DNA from: CAYLNL01 sp964385175
GTDB taxonomy: Bacteria > Bacteroidota > Bacteroidia > Flavobacteriales > Flavobacteriaceae
Direction: 5' to 3'
DNA length: 64,000 bases
Assembly: GCA_964385175.1 (NCBI GenBank)
Contig: CAYLNL010000003.1
Coordinates: 62,001 to 126,000 of the forward strand
Of the stretch, positions 51,826 to 59,690 are shown one piece after another. Made by a program: the position numbers and the translations under genes. The notes under the pieces are model-generated. The model was not told the origin of the DNA and searched no databases. It saw only the letters and a program-made list of their open reading frames with translations. Position 1 is the stretch's first letter. The number at the start of each line of letters is the position of its first letter.

Positions 51826-51852
51826 AATGGCAATGATTTTAATTATTAGCCG

Positions 51853-51860
51853 CAAATGTA
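51853..51860 (-). promoter_or_regulatory. -7 element for the 198-residue barrel gene
   Basis: TACATTTG on the minus strand, 27 bp before its ATG. Confidence 0.45.
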
Positions 51861-51954
51861 CATATTATTTTCATCTGTATAGTGAGGAACTATTTTTTTT
51901 TGGAAATTGTGAATGAAAAAAGTCGTGGTAGTGAGTAGAATTATAAAAAATGTA

Positions 51955-51962
51955 TATCTTTG
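51955..51962 (+). promoter_or_regulatory. -7 element for the 174-residue barrel gene
   Basis: TATCTTTG, 28 bp before the ATG at 51991. Confidence 0.5.
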
Positions 51963-51990
51963 CACCCATAAACAATAAATCTATTTACGT

Positions 51991-52515
51991 ATGAAAAAAG
52001 TAGTTTTGTCTCTCATGTTGTTCGCTGCAGTTGCCTACACGTATGCACAAGATGGCGGACAGACCGTTAAAGGAAAGTGGCTTATTGAAGCTAATACCGG
52101 CTTTGGAGCCGCTCACCCTGCCTCAACATCCATTGGCTTTTGGTCGCAAGATGGTTTTAGCCAGTACAACATTGGCTTTGAGGGTGGTTATTTTGTTATG
52201 GATAACTTAGCTGTAAAACTTGGTTTAGGCTTTGGAGGTATCAATACAGATATAGAAGATTCCTCTATATTATCTTACAAAATAGGCGCTAAGTACTATA
52301 TCATAAACATGATACCGGTACAGGTGGACTATTCTGGCTCTAGCATTAAAGACTTAGATGAAAACGCTTCTTACATAGGTCTTCAGGCTGGTTACGCTTG
52401 GTTTTTAGGAGATAATGTGAGTGTAGAGCCCGGTTTACGTTATAACTTATCTATGAACAGTGATTTTTATGACGATGTGCTCCAGGTAAACATTGGTTTT
52501 GCCTTGCATTTCTAA
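51991..52515 (+). CDS. Small outer-membrane beta-barrel protein
   Basis: 174 residues. A signal peptide (KKVVLSLMLFAAVAYTYAQ) is followed by barrel strands (WLIEANTGFGAA, YNIGFEGGYFVMDNLAVKLGLGFGG, VSVEPGLRYNLSMNSDF), with terminal Phe (ALHF). Possibly distantly related to the divergent barrel upstream. No enzymatic motif. A terminator follows. Confidence 0.86.
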   Translation: MKKVVLSLMLFAAVAYTYAQDGGQTVKGKWLIEANTGFGAAHPASTSIGFWSQDGFSQYNIGFEGGYFVMDNLAVKLGLGFGGINTDIEDSSILSYKIGAKYYIINMIPVQVDYSGSSIKDLDENASYIGLQAGYAWFLGDNVSVEPGLRYNLSMNSDFYDDVLQVNIGFALHF

Positions 52516-52540
52516 ATCAAAAAAACACACTTTTAATAAA

Positions 52541-52567
52541 AAAGCCTCCCATTCCGGAGGTTTTTTT
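52541..52567 (+). terminator. Rho-independent terminator
   Basis: CCTCC (52545-52549), loop CATTCC, GGAGG (52556-52560), then seven T, with the upstream A-run able to extend the stem. Confidence 0.7.
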
Positions 52568-52728
52568 ATATTTATATAAAAGTAAATATTTTAGGCGAGT
52601 TGTTATAGTTGTATATTTGACTTTTGAAATTTCTAATAAAAAACAACAGAGTGCCCAAATACAATCAGATACATAAAATGTATGATATAATGTATATAAA
52701 ATAGATAGTAAAATTGAAAACCACAACC

Positions 52729-53298
52729 ATGAAGAAAATACTTCTACCGGCGCTTGTCTTCAGCATCCTCACCCTATACGGGCAAGATAAAAAGGGCGTC
52801 CCTGGCAAAGAAACCATCTACCAGTTTACAGTAACCAATCTCTATGGCGAAGCGTTTGATTTCGCTTCCCTAAAAGGCAAAAAGATAATGATTGTGAATA
52901 CTGCCAGTGAATGCGGGCTCACACCTCAGTATGCCGATTTGCAAAAACTATATACTCTTTACAAGGACAAAAATTTTGTGATTGTGGGTTTCCCTGCCAA
53001 TAACTTTGGAGCGCAGGAACCGGGAACAGACCAGCAAATTGCCCGGTTTTGCAAGCAAAACTATGGGGTTACCTTTCCTATGATGAGCAAAATATCTGTA
53101 AAAGGAGACACGATGCACCCGGTATATAAATTTTTAACTCAACGAGCAAAAAACGGGCTCCAAGACTCTGAGGTACAATGGAATTTTCAGAAATATCTCT
53201 TAGATGAAAACGGCTACTTAGTGAAAATGATACCTCCCCGCACACTCCCCACCGACAAAACTATTATAGATTGGATAGAAAACAAGAGTTCGTTCTGA
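52729..53298 (+). CDS. Glutathione peroxidase-family protein, secreted
   Basis: 189 residues from the ATG at 52729; an in-frame TTG at 52714 is less likely. A signal peptide of about 19 residues ends at LYGQ. The peroxidatic Cys62 is in NTASECGLT; FPANNFGAQEPG supplies the Gln and WNFQKYLLDENG the Trp and Asn of the catalytic tetrad. The Cys form (not selenocysteine) is usual in bacteria and probably works with thioredoxin. The signal peptide places it in the periplasm. Confidence 0.93.
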   Translation: MKKILLPALVFSILTLYGQDKKGVPGKETIYQFTVTNLYGEAFDFASLKGKKIMIVNTASECGLTPQYADLQKLYTLYKDKNFVIVGFPANNFGAQEPGTDQQIARFCKQNYGVTFPMMSKISVKGDTMHPVYKFLTQRAKNGLQDSEVQWNFQKYLLDENGYLVKMIPPRTLPTDKTIIDWIENKSSF

Positions 53299-53380
53299 GC
53301 TACAAGAAATCATTAGCCTTTTCTGGGGTTTATATCCATAGATGTTAAAATCGCCCGGCATTGACGAGGTTGCCCGTGCA

Positions 53381-53734
53381 TTAGTTTTTTATGGTTATTC
53401 GCAATAAAACCAAAGTTACCGCAAGCAAGAAAATGGTGGTAAAAATAATTTTATTATACCTTGCCAGCCAATTTGGGAGGTAAATGTCGAAATTATCTTT
53501 TTGAGAATCCGAATACTCTCGCGCCAAAACGGTTAGAGGGCAAAACATTTTAAAAATAAGTAATACAATCCCCTCCCCTATAACCAAAGCTATTGCTGCC
53601 CAAGTATAACCGGTTACCCTATTAACAATTCCACAATACAAGACATACCATATTATAGCGACAAAAAATAACCATATTATAGTATGTATCCATTTAATTA
53701 CTCTAAGTTTGCCAGCTGCGTTCATTCCTTTCAA
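53381..53734 (-). CDS. Small three-span membrane protein
   Basis: 117 residues with hydrophobic helices at about 14-35 (IHTIIWLFFVAIIWYVLYCG), 42-62 and 94-112, and the conserved-looking motifs FKMFCPLTVLA and FDIYLPNWLARYNKIIF. I have seen similar short hypothetical membrane proteins in Flavobacteriaceae; function unknown. It converges with the glutathione peroxidase gene. Its upstream region contains a dispersed repeat. Confidence 0.7.
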   Translation of the reverse strand: MKGMNAAGKLRVIKWIHTIIWLFFVAIIWYVLYCGIVNRVTGYTWAAIALVIGEGIVLLIFKMFCPLTVLAREYSDSQKDNFDIYLPNWLARYNKIIFTTIFLLAVTLVLLRITIKN

Positions 53735-53869
53735 ATAACCATAAGCCTGTAGTTAAAATATCATCTATTAAAACTTGGTGCGTATCTATTTTCCATATTC
53801 TTTCCTCCATATTCTATTATAACCGCAAAGAGCGCTACGTTTTTTGCAAAGCAAAGTCCTTTCACTACC

Positions 53870-54030
53870 AATATCACTAATCCTGTCCTGGTTCTCCCTT
53901 CAGCTTCGCTCCCTTCGGCAAGCGTAGGGTAAACAGGGCAAGTTCTCTTGCTTCTTGGTTCTTGTCTCTTGGTTCTTTAAATCTATCTATTCTCTATGCT
54001 CTTTTTTCTCTATTCTGTGTTGGTTTTTAA
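53870..54030. repeat. Dispersed intergenic repeat, copy 3
   Basis: Shares CCCTTCGGCAAG, GGGTAAACAGG, GCTTCTTGGTTCTTGTCTC and CTATTCTGTGTTGGTTTTTA with copies 1 and 2, in the copy 2 orientation. It fills the space between the small membrane protein and the S41 protease; nothing coding is seen. Confidence 0.7.
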
Positions 54031-54039
54031 ATAAACCCA

Positions 54040-55659
54040 TTAAGCACCCAACAATGCTTTATAGCGATTTTTATCTGATAGTAGTTTCACAGCCTCTAAA
54101 ACCGCCTCATCGTGAGTTATATAAAAAGTATAAAGTCCTTCCCTGTAAAAATACCTTTTTAGTATTTCATCTGTAAGTTCTTTCATCAGCTTTTTCTTGT
54201 AGAGGTCTAAAGCAGTCGTTTTTTCTTGCTGAAGGTTTAATAGCAAAGTTTCATATCCTTGTTTTACAGGACTGCTCAATTCGTTGAAACCATTTTCTTT
54301 AGCCGCATTTCTGAGCGCTTTTTCCAAGGGCGCCTGGTACAAGAGAGGTGTTTTCGCAACAAATTGCTTAAAATCCTCAAAATCCGCATCGGTTAATGAA
54401 AAATTATCTAAGGAAACTGGCGGACGGGTATAATAATAATGAGTAGCATACTCAAAAATGCGGTATTCTTCCATGAGTGTTTTGGTAAACTCGCTACTTT
54501 TTAGCGAAGCCACATCTACATCGGGCATAATACCGCCTGCATCATACACCGTTCTACCATTGCGAGTTTTAAACTCAGTTCGTTTAGTCGCCCGCATTGC
54601 ATTCCCCTCAGCATCTCTATTCTGGTAATCAATAGCCTGAATGCAGCGCCCGCTGGGAGTATGGTAGCGCGAAATGGTAACCTTTAGCTGCGTGCCATAA
54701 GCAAGTTTCACAGGCCGTTGCACCAACCCCTTGCCAAAGCTCTGCGTTCCTACAATAACGGCGCGGTCTAAATCTTGCAGGGCGCCACCCACAATTTCAC
54801 TTGCCGAAGCGCTGCGCTCATCTACCAGTATCGCCAACGGAATGGTGGTGTCAACAGGCTCATGCTGGGTGTAATGAGAGCGGTTGAATTTCTTTACGAC
54901 AGATTTTGTACTTACAATGAGTGATTTCTTAGGAACAAACAGCCCGGTAATTTTAATAGCCTCATCTAACAACCCTCCCGGGTTTCCCCGTAGGTCTAAA
55001 ATAAGTTGTTTCACGCCTTGGGCTTTCAGCTCCTCCAACGCCTGCTGGGTTTGAGAGGCAGCTTTTTCATTAAAGGCAGAAAGCACTATGTACCCGGTTT
55101 GCGAGTCTATTTTTCTGTAAAAAGGAACAGCGTCAGTTTCAATACCTTCCAATGTTACCGAAGTTGTGTATTCTTTTCCCTGCCGCTTATACAACAGGGA
55201 AAGAGTCGTATTTTTAGCCCCCTTCAGTAGCGTAATAGCATCTTCTTTCGCATCGGCTACCGTTATATCGCCTATTTTTAGTAATTCATCGCCCGCCTTT
55301 AGTCCAGCTTTATCGGCAGGATAATTTTTATATACCTCTGCTAACACCAGTTTATCATTATAAAACCTCACTAAAGCGCCTATTCCAGAGTAGGAGCCGG
55401 CATTTCGTATTCTGTATGCCTCCACATCCTGCTCATCCATAAAAACAGTGTAGGGGTCTAACCGGTTCAACATGTTTTTAATAGCGGTATTCATCAAATC
55501 AGCCGGCTGCGTTTCATCCACATAATTCATATTCAGCTCTTTAAAAAGAGTGGTAAAAATTTCCAACTGCTTGGCTATTTCAAAGAAATCGTTCTTAAAC
55601 CCAACACTTATAAGCAGTATGGAGCCAACGGACAAGAAGATGATAAGACGTTTTTTCAT
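54040..55659 (-). CDS. C-terminal processing peptidase, S41 family
   Basis: 539 residues from the ATG at 55659, which begins a signal/anchor helix (KKRLIIFLSVGSILLISVGF); the longer frame to 55770 overlaps the upstream gene. A PDZ domain (about 85-165: GSYSGIGALVRF, NYPADKAGLKAGDELLKIG) precedes the protease domain. The catalytic Ser is in DERSASASE near residue 285 and the Lys in QSFGKGLVQ near residue 309. A helical C-terminal domain follows. It probably processes or degrades periplasmic proteins. It begins one base after the DUF4349 gene ends. Confidence 0.93.
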   Translation of the reverse strand: MKKRLIIFLSVGSILLISVGFKNDFFEIAKQLEIFTTLFKELNMNYVDETQPADLMNTAIKNMLNRLDPYTVFMDEQDVEAYRIRNAGSYSGIGALVRFYNDKLVLAEVYKNYPADKAGLKAGDELLKIGDITVADAKEDAITLLKGAKNTTLSLLYKRQGKEYTTSVTLEGIETDAVPFYRKIDSQTGYIVLSAFNEKAASQTQQALEELKAQGVKQLILDLRGNPGGLLDEAIKITGLFVPKKSLIVSTKSVVKKFNRSHYTQHEPVDTTIPLAILVDERSASASEIVGGALQDLDRAVIVGTQSFGKGLVQRPVKLAYGTQLKVTISRYHTPSGRCIQAIDYQNRDAEGNAMRATKRTEFKTRNGRTVYDAGGIMPDVDVASLKSSEFTKTLMEEYRIFEYATHYYYTRPPVSLDNFSLTDADFEDFKQFVAKTPLLYQAPLEKALRNAAKENGFNELSSPVKQGYETLLLNLQQEKTTALDLYKKKLMKELTDEILKRYFYREGLYTFYITHDEAVLEAVKLLSDKNRYKALLGA

Positions 55660-55660
55660 G

Positions 55661-56464
55661 CTATTTTTTCCCGAAGATTTTTTTTCTAAAGATAACAATT
55701 GCTGCCATTCCGCCCAAAACAAAAAGCGGCCAAATGTGCAATAAGCCAAGCAGGAAGAGAGACAGTCCATCGAAGCCCGATTTCACGGCATTCCACATTT
55801 TGCGGCCGTAGGAAATTGTAACGCCGCTATCAGCCGTGCGTTTATACAGGCTAATGGTTATAGTGCTATACGAAATTCGGTTTGTGAGATAATTTAACCG
55901 CCCTTGTTTAGACTCTATTTCTGCGCGCACAGCGGCGAGTTCACGCTCAATTTCCAGTATATCTTTTATACTTTGCGCTTTTTGCAGGAGTTGCGTATAG
56001 CGGGCTTCTAAAGAGCGTTCGGTTTTTAAGCGGGCTTCCACATCAATAAACTCCTCTGTAACATCGGAAGAAGAGATGCGGCGCTCATCAAAAAAAGGAA
56101 CATTTTTACTAATGGCATCCAGTGTTTTTTGAAAATTTTGAGAAGGAATGCGCACCACCAAAGTTCGAGTCCATTCGTTATACCCTTTATTGAGTTCATC
56201 GCTTTGCAGGTAGCCTCCCTGATCTTTTACGGAAGAGATAATGGTTTGATAGGTTTTTTCAATATCGGTCGTTTCAAAACGAAGATAGCTTTCTCGTATG
56301 AGCATTGCCTCCCGCACCGGGGCCGATATTTCTCTCGCTTGTTGGGGTTTATCAATAACCGATACGGCGCTTTCTGCTGCCGGGGAAGAAATAGTAGGGG
56401 TAGAAGACGGCCTGTCTGAACAAGCTAATGCCATGGAAAGGAAAATGCCAATAAGTGGTTTCAT
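55661..56464 (-). CDS. DUF4349 lipoprotein
   Basis: 267 residues. A lipoprotein signal ends at ALAC (Cys15). A central alpha/beta region (ESYLRFETTDIEKTYQTI, TLVVRIPSQNFQKTLDAI) is followed by a long coiled coil (AEIESKQGRLNYLTNRISYSTITISLYK) and a C-terminal membrane helix (LFLLGLLHIWPLFVLGGMAAIVIF), the full DUF4349 layout. Function unknown. It lies between rnpA and the S41 peptidase in a tight minus-strand unit. Confidence 0.88.
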   Translation of the reverse strand: MKPLIGIFLSMALACSDRPSSTPTISSPAAESAVSVIDKPQQAREISAPVREAMLIRESYLRFETTDIEKTYQTIISSVKDQGGYLQSDELNKGYNEWTRTLVVRIPSQNFQKTLDAISKNVPFFDERRISSSDVTEEFIDVEARLKTERSLEARYTQLLQKAQSIKDILEIERELAAVRAEIESKQGRLNYLTNRISYSTITISLYKRTADSGVTISYGRKMWNAVKSGFDGLSLFLLGLLHIWPLFVLGGMAAIVIFRKKIFGKK

Positions 56465-56480
56465 ACTATTATATAAAAAA

Positions 56481-56846
56481 TTACTGCTTGTAAATTTCCT
56501 GCATAATCGTTTTCATGGCTTTAATAAGTGTGTAAAAATCGGAAGGTTGTTTGCCTATGTATAAAAATAGAAACGAATAAGAGTTTTTTAAATTGTTCGA
56601 TCCATACATCTTTGATTGCCGATAGGCTTCGCGCAGTTGTCGCCTGATACGATTTCGCTCCACAGCCTTTTTAAAGTTCCGCTTCGGAACGGCAAAAGCG
56701 CTTTGAACTGATGGTGTTTGGAGGGTATCTATTTTTAAATAGAATAGTTTTATGGGATATATGGCGACAGATTTCCCTTCGGCGAACAATTTCTCTATCT
56801 GTTTGCTGTTTCTGAGTCGTTCTTTTTTAGGAAATCCCATTTTCAT
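56481..56846 (-). CDS. rnpA: Ribonuclease P protein component
   Basis: 121 residues from the ATG at 56846 (MKMGFPKKERLRNSKQIEKLF); an ATG two codons later is equally possible. The RNR signature is VERNRIRRQLREAYR, and FAVPKRNFKKAV precedes it. It binds the RNase P RNA and helps mature tRNA 5' ends. No rpmH lies upstream; instead an AT-rich 290-bp region leads to a double-glycine peptide gene. Confidence 0.93.
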   Translation of the reverse strand: MKMGFPKKERLRNSKQIEKLFAEGKSVAIYPIKLFYLKIDTLQTPSVQSAFAVPKRNFKKAVERNRIRRQLREAYRQSKMYGSNNLKNSYSFLFLYIGKQPSDFYTLIKAMKTIMQEIYKQ

Positions 56847-56953
56847 GCCACGTAAAGATAGGGTAAAAATAGGAAATCCGAACATGAGCAGATACGCCAA
56901 AAAGCTATCTTGTTAAAGATGTTTTCTCAATAAATGATAAGCAAAAAAATATA

Positions 56954-56980
56954 TTGACTAATAATAAATTTGTATTTTTG
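56954..56980 (+). promoter_or_regulatory. Candidate promoter for the third double-glycine peptide
   Basis: TTG at 56954-56956, 16-bp spacer, TATTTTTG at 56973-56980. This would give a leader of about 160 nt before the ATG at 57150. The rest of 56847-57149 is AT-rich with nothing else I can name. Confidence 0.4.
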
Positions 56981-57149
56981 TTATAATAATACTTTTTCAA
57001 GATACTATATATATTTACTCAAAACAAATGGAATAGTCATATAATGAGAAAGTAATAGCAAAAGGGAATCCGAAAACCTTGAAAAGAGTAGGAAATATTT
57101 GTTTAACTAAAGTTTTTCCATGTTTTGATATATAAACGTGGAAATTTGT

Positions 57150-57362
57150 ATGAAAAACTCATCTTTTATTTCAAAATTCACCGGAAAACAGCTTTCCCGG
57201 GAGCAAATGAAATCTATTAAAGGAGGCGATGGCCCTACTGGGGGACCGGGAGATTTTTGCATCACCGGGTGGTACTATGACCATACTGAATGCTGGCGAG
57301 ATGAAAACAGCGTCTTACAGTGTGAAGATATTTATGCCTGCGACTCTCCTGTGATTCTTTGA
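57150..57362 (+). CDS. Double-glycine leader peptide, third copy
   Basis: 70 residues from the ATG at 57150. The 26-residue leader (MKNSSFISKFTG to REQMKSIKGG) is of the same type as those at 7793 and 8145. The 44-residue core begins DGPTGGPGDFC and has four cysteines and several aromatic residues (WYYDHTECW). A strong terminator follows, so it is a stand-alone transcript. No export or modification enzyme is near, so processing must rely on a transporter elsewhere in the genome. Confidence 0.75.
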   Translation: MKNSSFISKFTGKQLSREQMKSIKGGDGPTGGPGDFCITGWYYDHTECWRDENSVLQCEDIYACDSPVIL

Positions 57363-57368
57363 ATAAAA

Positions 57369-57405
57369 ACCGGTTAAACTTATACGTTTAACCGGTGACT
57401 TTTTT
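57369..57405. terminator. Strong terminator after the peptide gene
   Basis: ACCGGTTAAAC (57369-57379), loop TTATAC, GTTTAACCGGT (57386-57396), then a T-run. Confidence 0.85.
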
Positions 57406-57422
57406 ATATACAGCGCTACAAA

Positions 57423-59294
57423 CTATTTTACTCCATACACGTTATTTCCCCGGTTTACATCTGCCATTAACTGGGAAGGGTCTATGACAATGCTCTTTAT
57501 AGAGCTTTTAGACATCTCTATCATAAGTTCATACGTAGGTTGTGCCCACGCCCAGTCGGTTGTTACCGTGCGCGCTAAGCCAGAGGAATTTTCCTCCTTT
57601 TTACCATATAACATTCTGAGTGGAATATAAAAAAGTTTCTTTGTGCCATCTACCGTTTCCACCACAACTTCTAATGGCATAGGCATCAATCCAATACGTT
57701 CCAATACAAGTTTAGTCCCCTTTTTCAATTCGGTTACCTCTTTAATACCATAATCTATAGTGTTGGTAGTCTGAGTCCAGTCTGTAAGATACCAGTTTAA
57801 CTGAAGCCCTGAAACTTTTTCGGCAGTGCGGATAAAATCAGTAGGCGTTGGGTGAGTAAACCTAAAATCGGTATAAAACCGTTTCAGCGTCTTTTTTAAG
57901 TTTTCAAAACCAATAATATACCCCAACTGCGCCAAGAAAACCTCTCCCTTGCTATAGGCAGAAATCCCGTATGCCTGGTTATACACATATCGGTCAGCAT
58001 GAGTGGTTTGCGGTTGCTCTTTACCCGAAAGAGCCAGGGAAACATAATCGCGATAGGCATCTGAGTATGGATTTTCTTTTGCTTCACCCATAACCTGGTT
58101 CATACACCAGTCTGAAATAAACGATGCAAATCCTTCATCCATCCAGGGATGCTCTGCTTCGTTAGTTGCCAAAAGAAGCTGAAACCATGCGTGCGCCATT
58201 TCATGAGCGGTAACCCCCGCCAAACTGTTAAAAGAGCGCTCTCCCGTAATGAGGGTGCACATGGGGTATTCCATGCCGCCATCTCCACCCTGTATAATAG
58301 AATACTGTTTATAGGGATAGGCTCCAACCATGCGGCTATAAAAATTCATCATCTCTACCGCCTTAGGTTGCAATCGTTTCCAGTTTTCTATAATTTTATC
58401 GTTCTTTTTATAAAGAAAATGCAGTACAGGCCCATTTTCCAGCTGTTGCTTCTCATGGATATACGCTGGGTCTCCAGCCCAGGTAAAATCGTGCACATCA
58501 GGGGCATAGAAATGCCAGGTAAGCTCCTCGCCGGCCGGGCGTTTCAAAGGCTTGGCAGGGTCTTCATAGCCATAGCCCACTTCCTGGGGATTTTGGAGAT
58601 ACCCGCTACCACCCAGGATGTATCGCTTATCTATTGTTATTTTCACATTAAAAGTTCCCCAAACCCCATGAAATTCCCTTCCAACATACGGATCGGCATG
58701 CCAACCTTCAAAATCATACTCCGCTATTTTAGGATACCACTGCGTCATAGAAAGTGCCACTCCTTCTTTGTTATTGCGGCCACTCCTGCGAATTTGCAGA
58801 GGAACCTGGCCTTCAAATTCCAGGTCGAACACCGTTGTTTCGCCCGGTAGCAGGGGCCATTGCAGAGGCACTTTCAAGATAGTTTCATACATAAAAGAGT
58901 TTACAGGAGCCCCGTTTTGGCGCAAATTTTTAACCCTTAAATAGCCGAACTCAGCCGGTGTAAGTTTACTAATACGGTCAGCCACACGCGGGTCAGGGTC
59001 AGCGATGGTACGCGAACGCACATCCATTTCACTCCCCGGTTGAAAAGCGTTGGGGTATAAATGATAGAAAACTGTACGAAGCGTATCGGGCGAGTTATTG
59101 GTATATTTCAACTGCTGCCTACCGGTATATCGGTAGGTTTTCACATTCATTTTCACATCCATGGTATAATTTACCTCCTGTTGCCAGTAATTTGTCCGGA
59201 AGGCCTTGTTTTCTGAACGTTCTCCCACGGTATTTTGAGCCGGCAGAACGGCTCCTGAAAGGCAATAAGCGGTTAAAAAAAAGATATTTCTCAT
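57423..59294 (-). CDS. M1-family metallopeptidase (aminopeptidase N-like), secreted
   Basis: 623 residues with a signal peptide (RNIFFLTAYCLSGAVLPAQ). The zinc site is HEMAH at about 363-367, followed after 18 residues by Glu in WMDEGFASF, exactly HExxH-x18-E. The substrate-recognition loop is GGDGGMEYPM. An N-terminal beta-sandwich (YRYTGRQQLKYTNNSPD) and a C-terminal helical/beta portion complete the shorter Bacteroidota M1 form. It cleaves N-terminal residues from peptides in the periplasm or outside. It may act with the DPP IV and POT genes, but they are 50 kb away. Confidence 0.94.
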   Translation of the reverse strand: MRNIFFLTAYCLSGAVLPAQNTVGERSENKAFRTNYWQQEVNYTMDVKMNVKTYRYTGRQQLKYTNNSPDTLRTVFYHLYPNAFQPGSEMDVRSRTIADPDPRVADRISKLTPAEFGYLRVKNLRQNGAPVNSFMYETILKVPLQWPLLPGETTVFDLEFEGQVPLQIRRSGRNNKEGVALSMTQWYPKIAEYDFEGWHADPYVGREFHGVWGTFNVKITIDKRYILGGSGYLQNPQEVGYGYEDPAKPLKRPAGEELTWHFYAPDVHDFTWAGDPAYIHEKQQLENGPVLHFLYKKNDKIIENWKRLQPKAVEMMNFYSRMVGAYPYKQYSIIQGGDGGMEYPMCTLITGERSFNSLAGVTAHEMAHAWFQLLLATNEAEHPWMDEGFASFISDWCMNQVMGEAKENPYSDAYRDYVSLALSGKEQPQTTHADRYVYNQAYGISAYSKGEVFLAQLGYIIGFENLKKTLKRFYTDFRFTHPTPTDFIRTAEKVSGLQLNWYLTDWTQTTNTIDYGIKEVTELKKGTKLVLERIGLMPMPLEVVVETVDGTKKLFYIPLRMLYGKKEENSSGLARTVTTDWAWAQPTYELMIEMSKSSIKSIVIDPSQLMADVNRGNNVYGVK

Positions 59295-59452
59295 GTTTCA
59301 TCAGGGTATTTAGCAGGAAACTTTTCTTTTCTTATTTTCCTTAGGTTAGTTTATCATACAAAATTAAAAAAGCTATCCTACATTTTTGGAGGCAAGATAG
59401 CGAATTATAAAAAATCTAAGGTGATTTTAATAAATAGAAACGAGGCCATACT

Positions 59453-59665
59453 CTAACACAAACTTTGCAGGATATTATACGCCACGATACAAGAATCGGG
59501 AAACAAGGCGGCTGTGAGTGGTGAAATTTTGAAATCAATAGCCTCCATGGGTTCAACCGGGGAAAATAGGTGAATTAAAAACTCAGCCACGACGAAAGGC
59601 AGGGAGTAAGCAGTGAAATATAAAAAAGAACTGCCAATTTCAGGAATAATAAGTACATTAGCCAT
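59453..59665 (-). CDS. Possible small hydrophobic protein (doubtful)
   Basis: A 70-residue frame in the 396-bp space 59295-59690. The sequence has hydrophobic stretches (SSFLYFTAYSLPFVVAEFLIHLF) but no recognised motif, promoter or conservation that I can judge. Listed because it is the only open frame of note in this space; it may be noise. Confidence 0.2.
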   Translation of the reverse strand: MANVLIIPEIGSSFLYFTAYSLPFVVAEFLIHLFSPVEPMEAIDFKISPLTAALFPDSCIVAYNILQSLC

Positions 59666-59690
59666 CTGTTAATTATAAAATTATTTAAAT

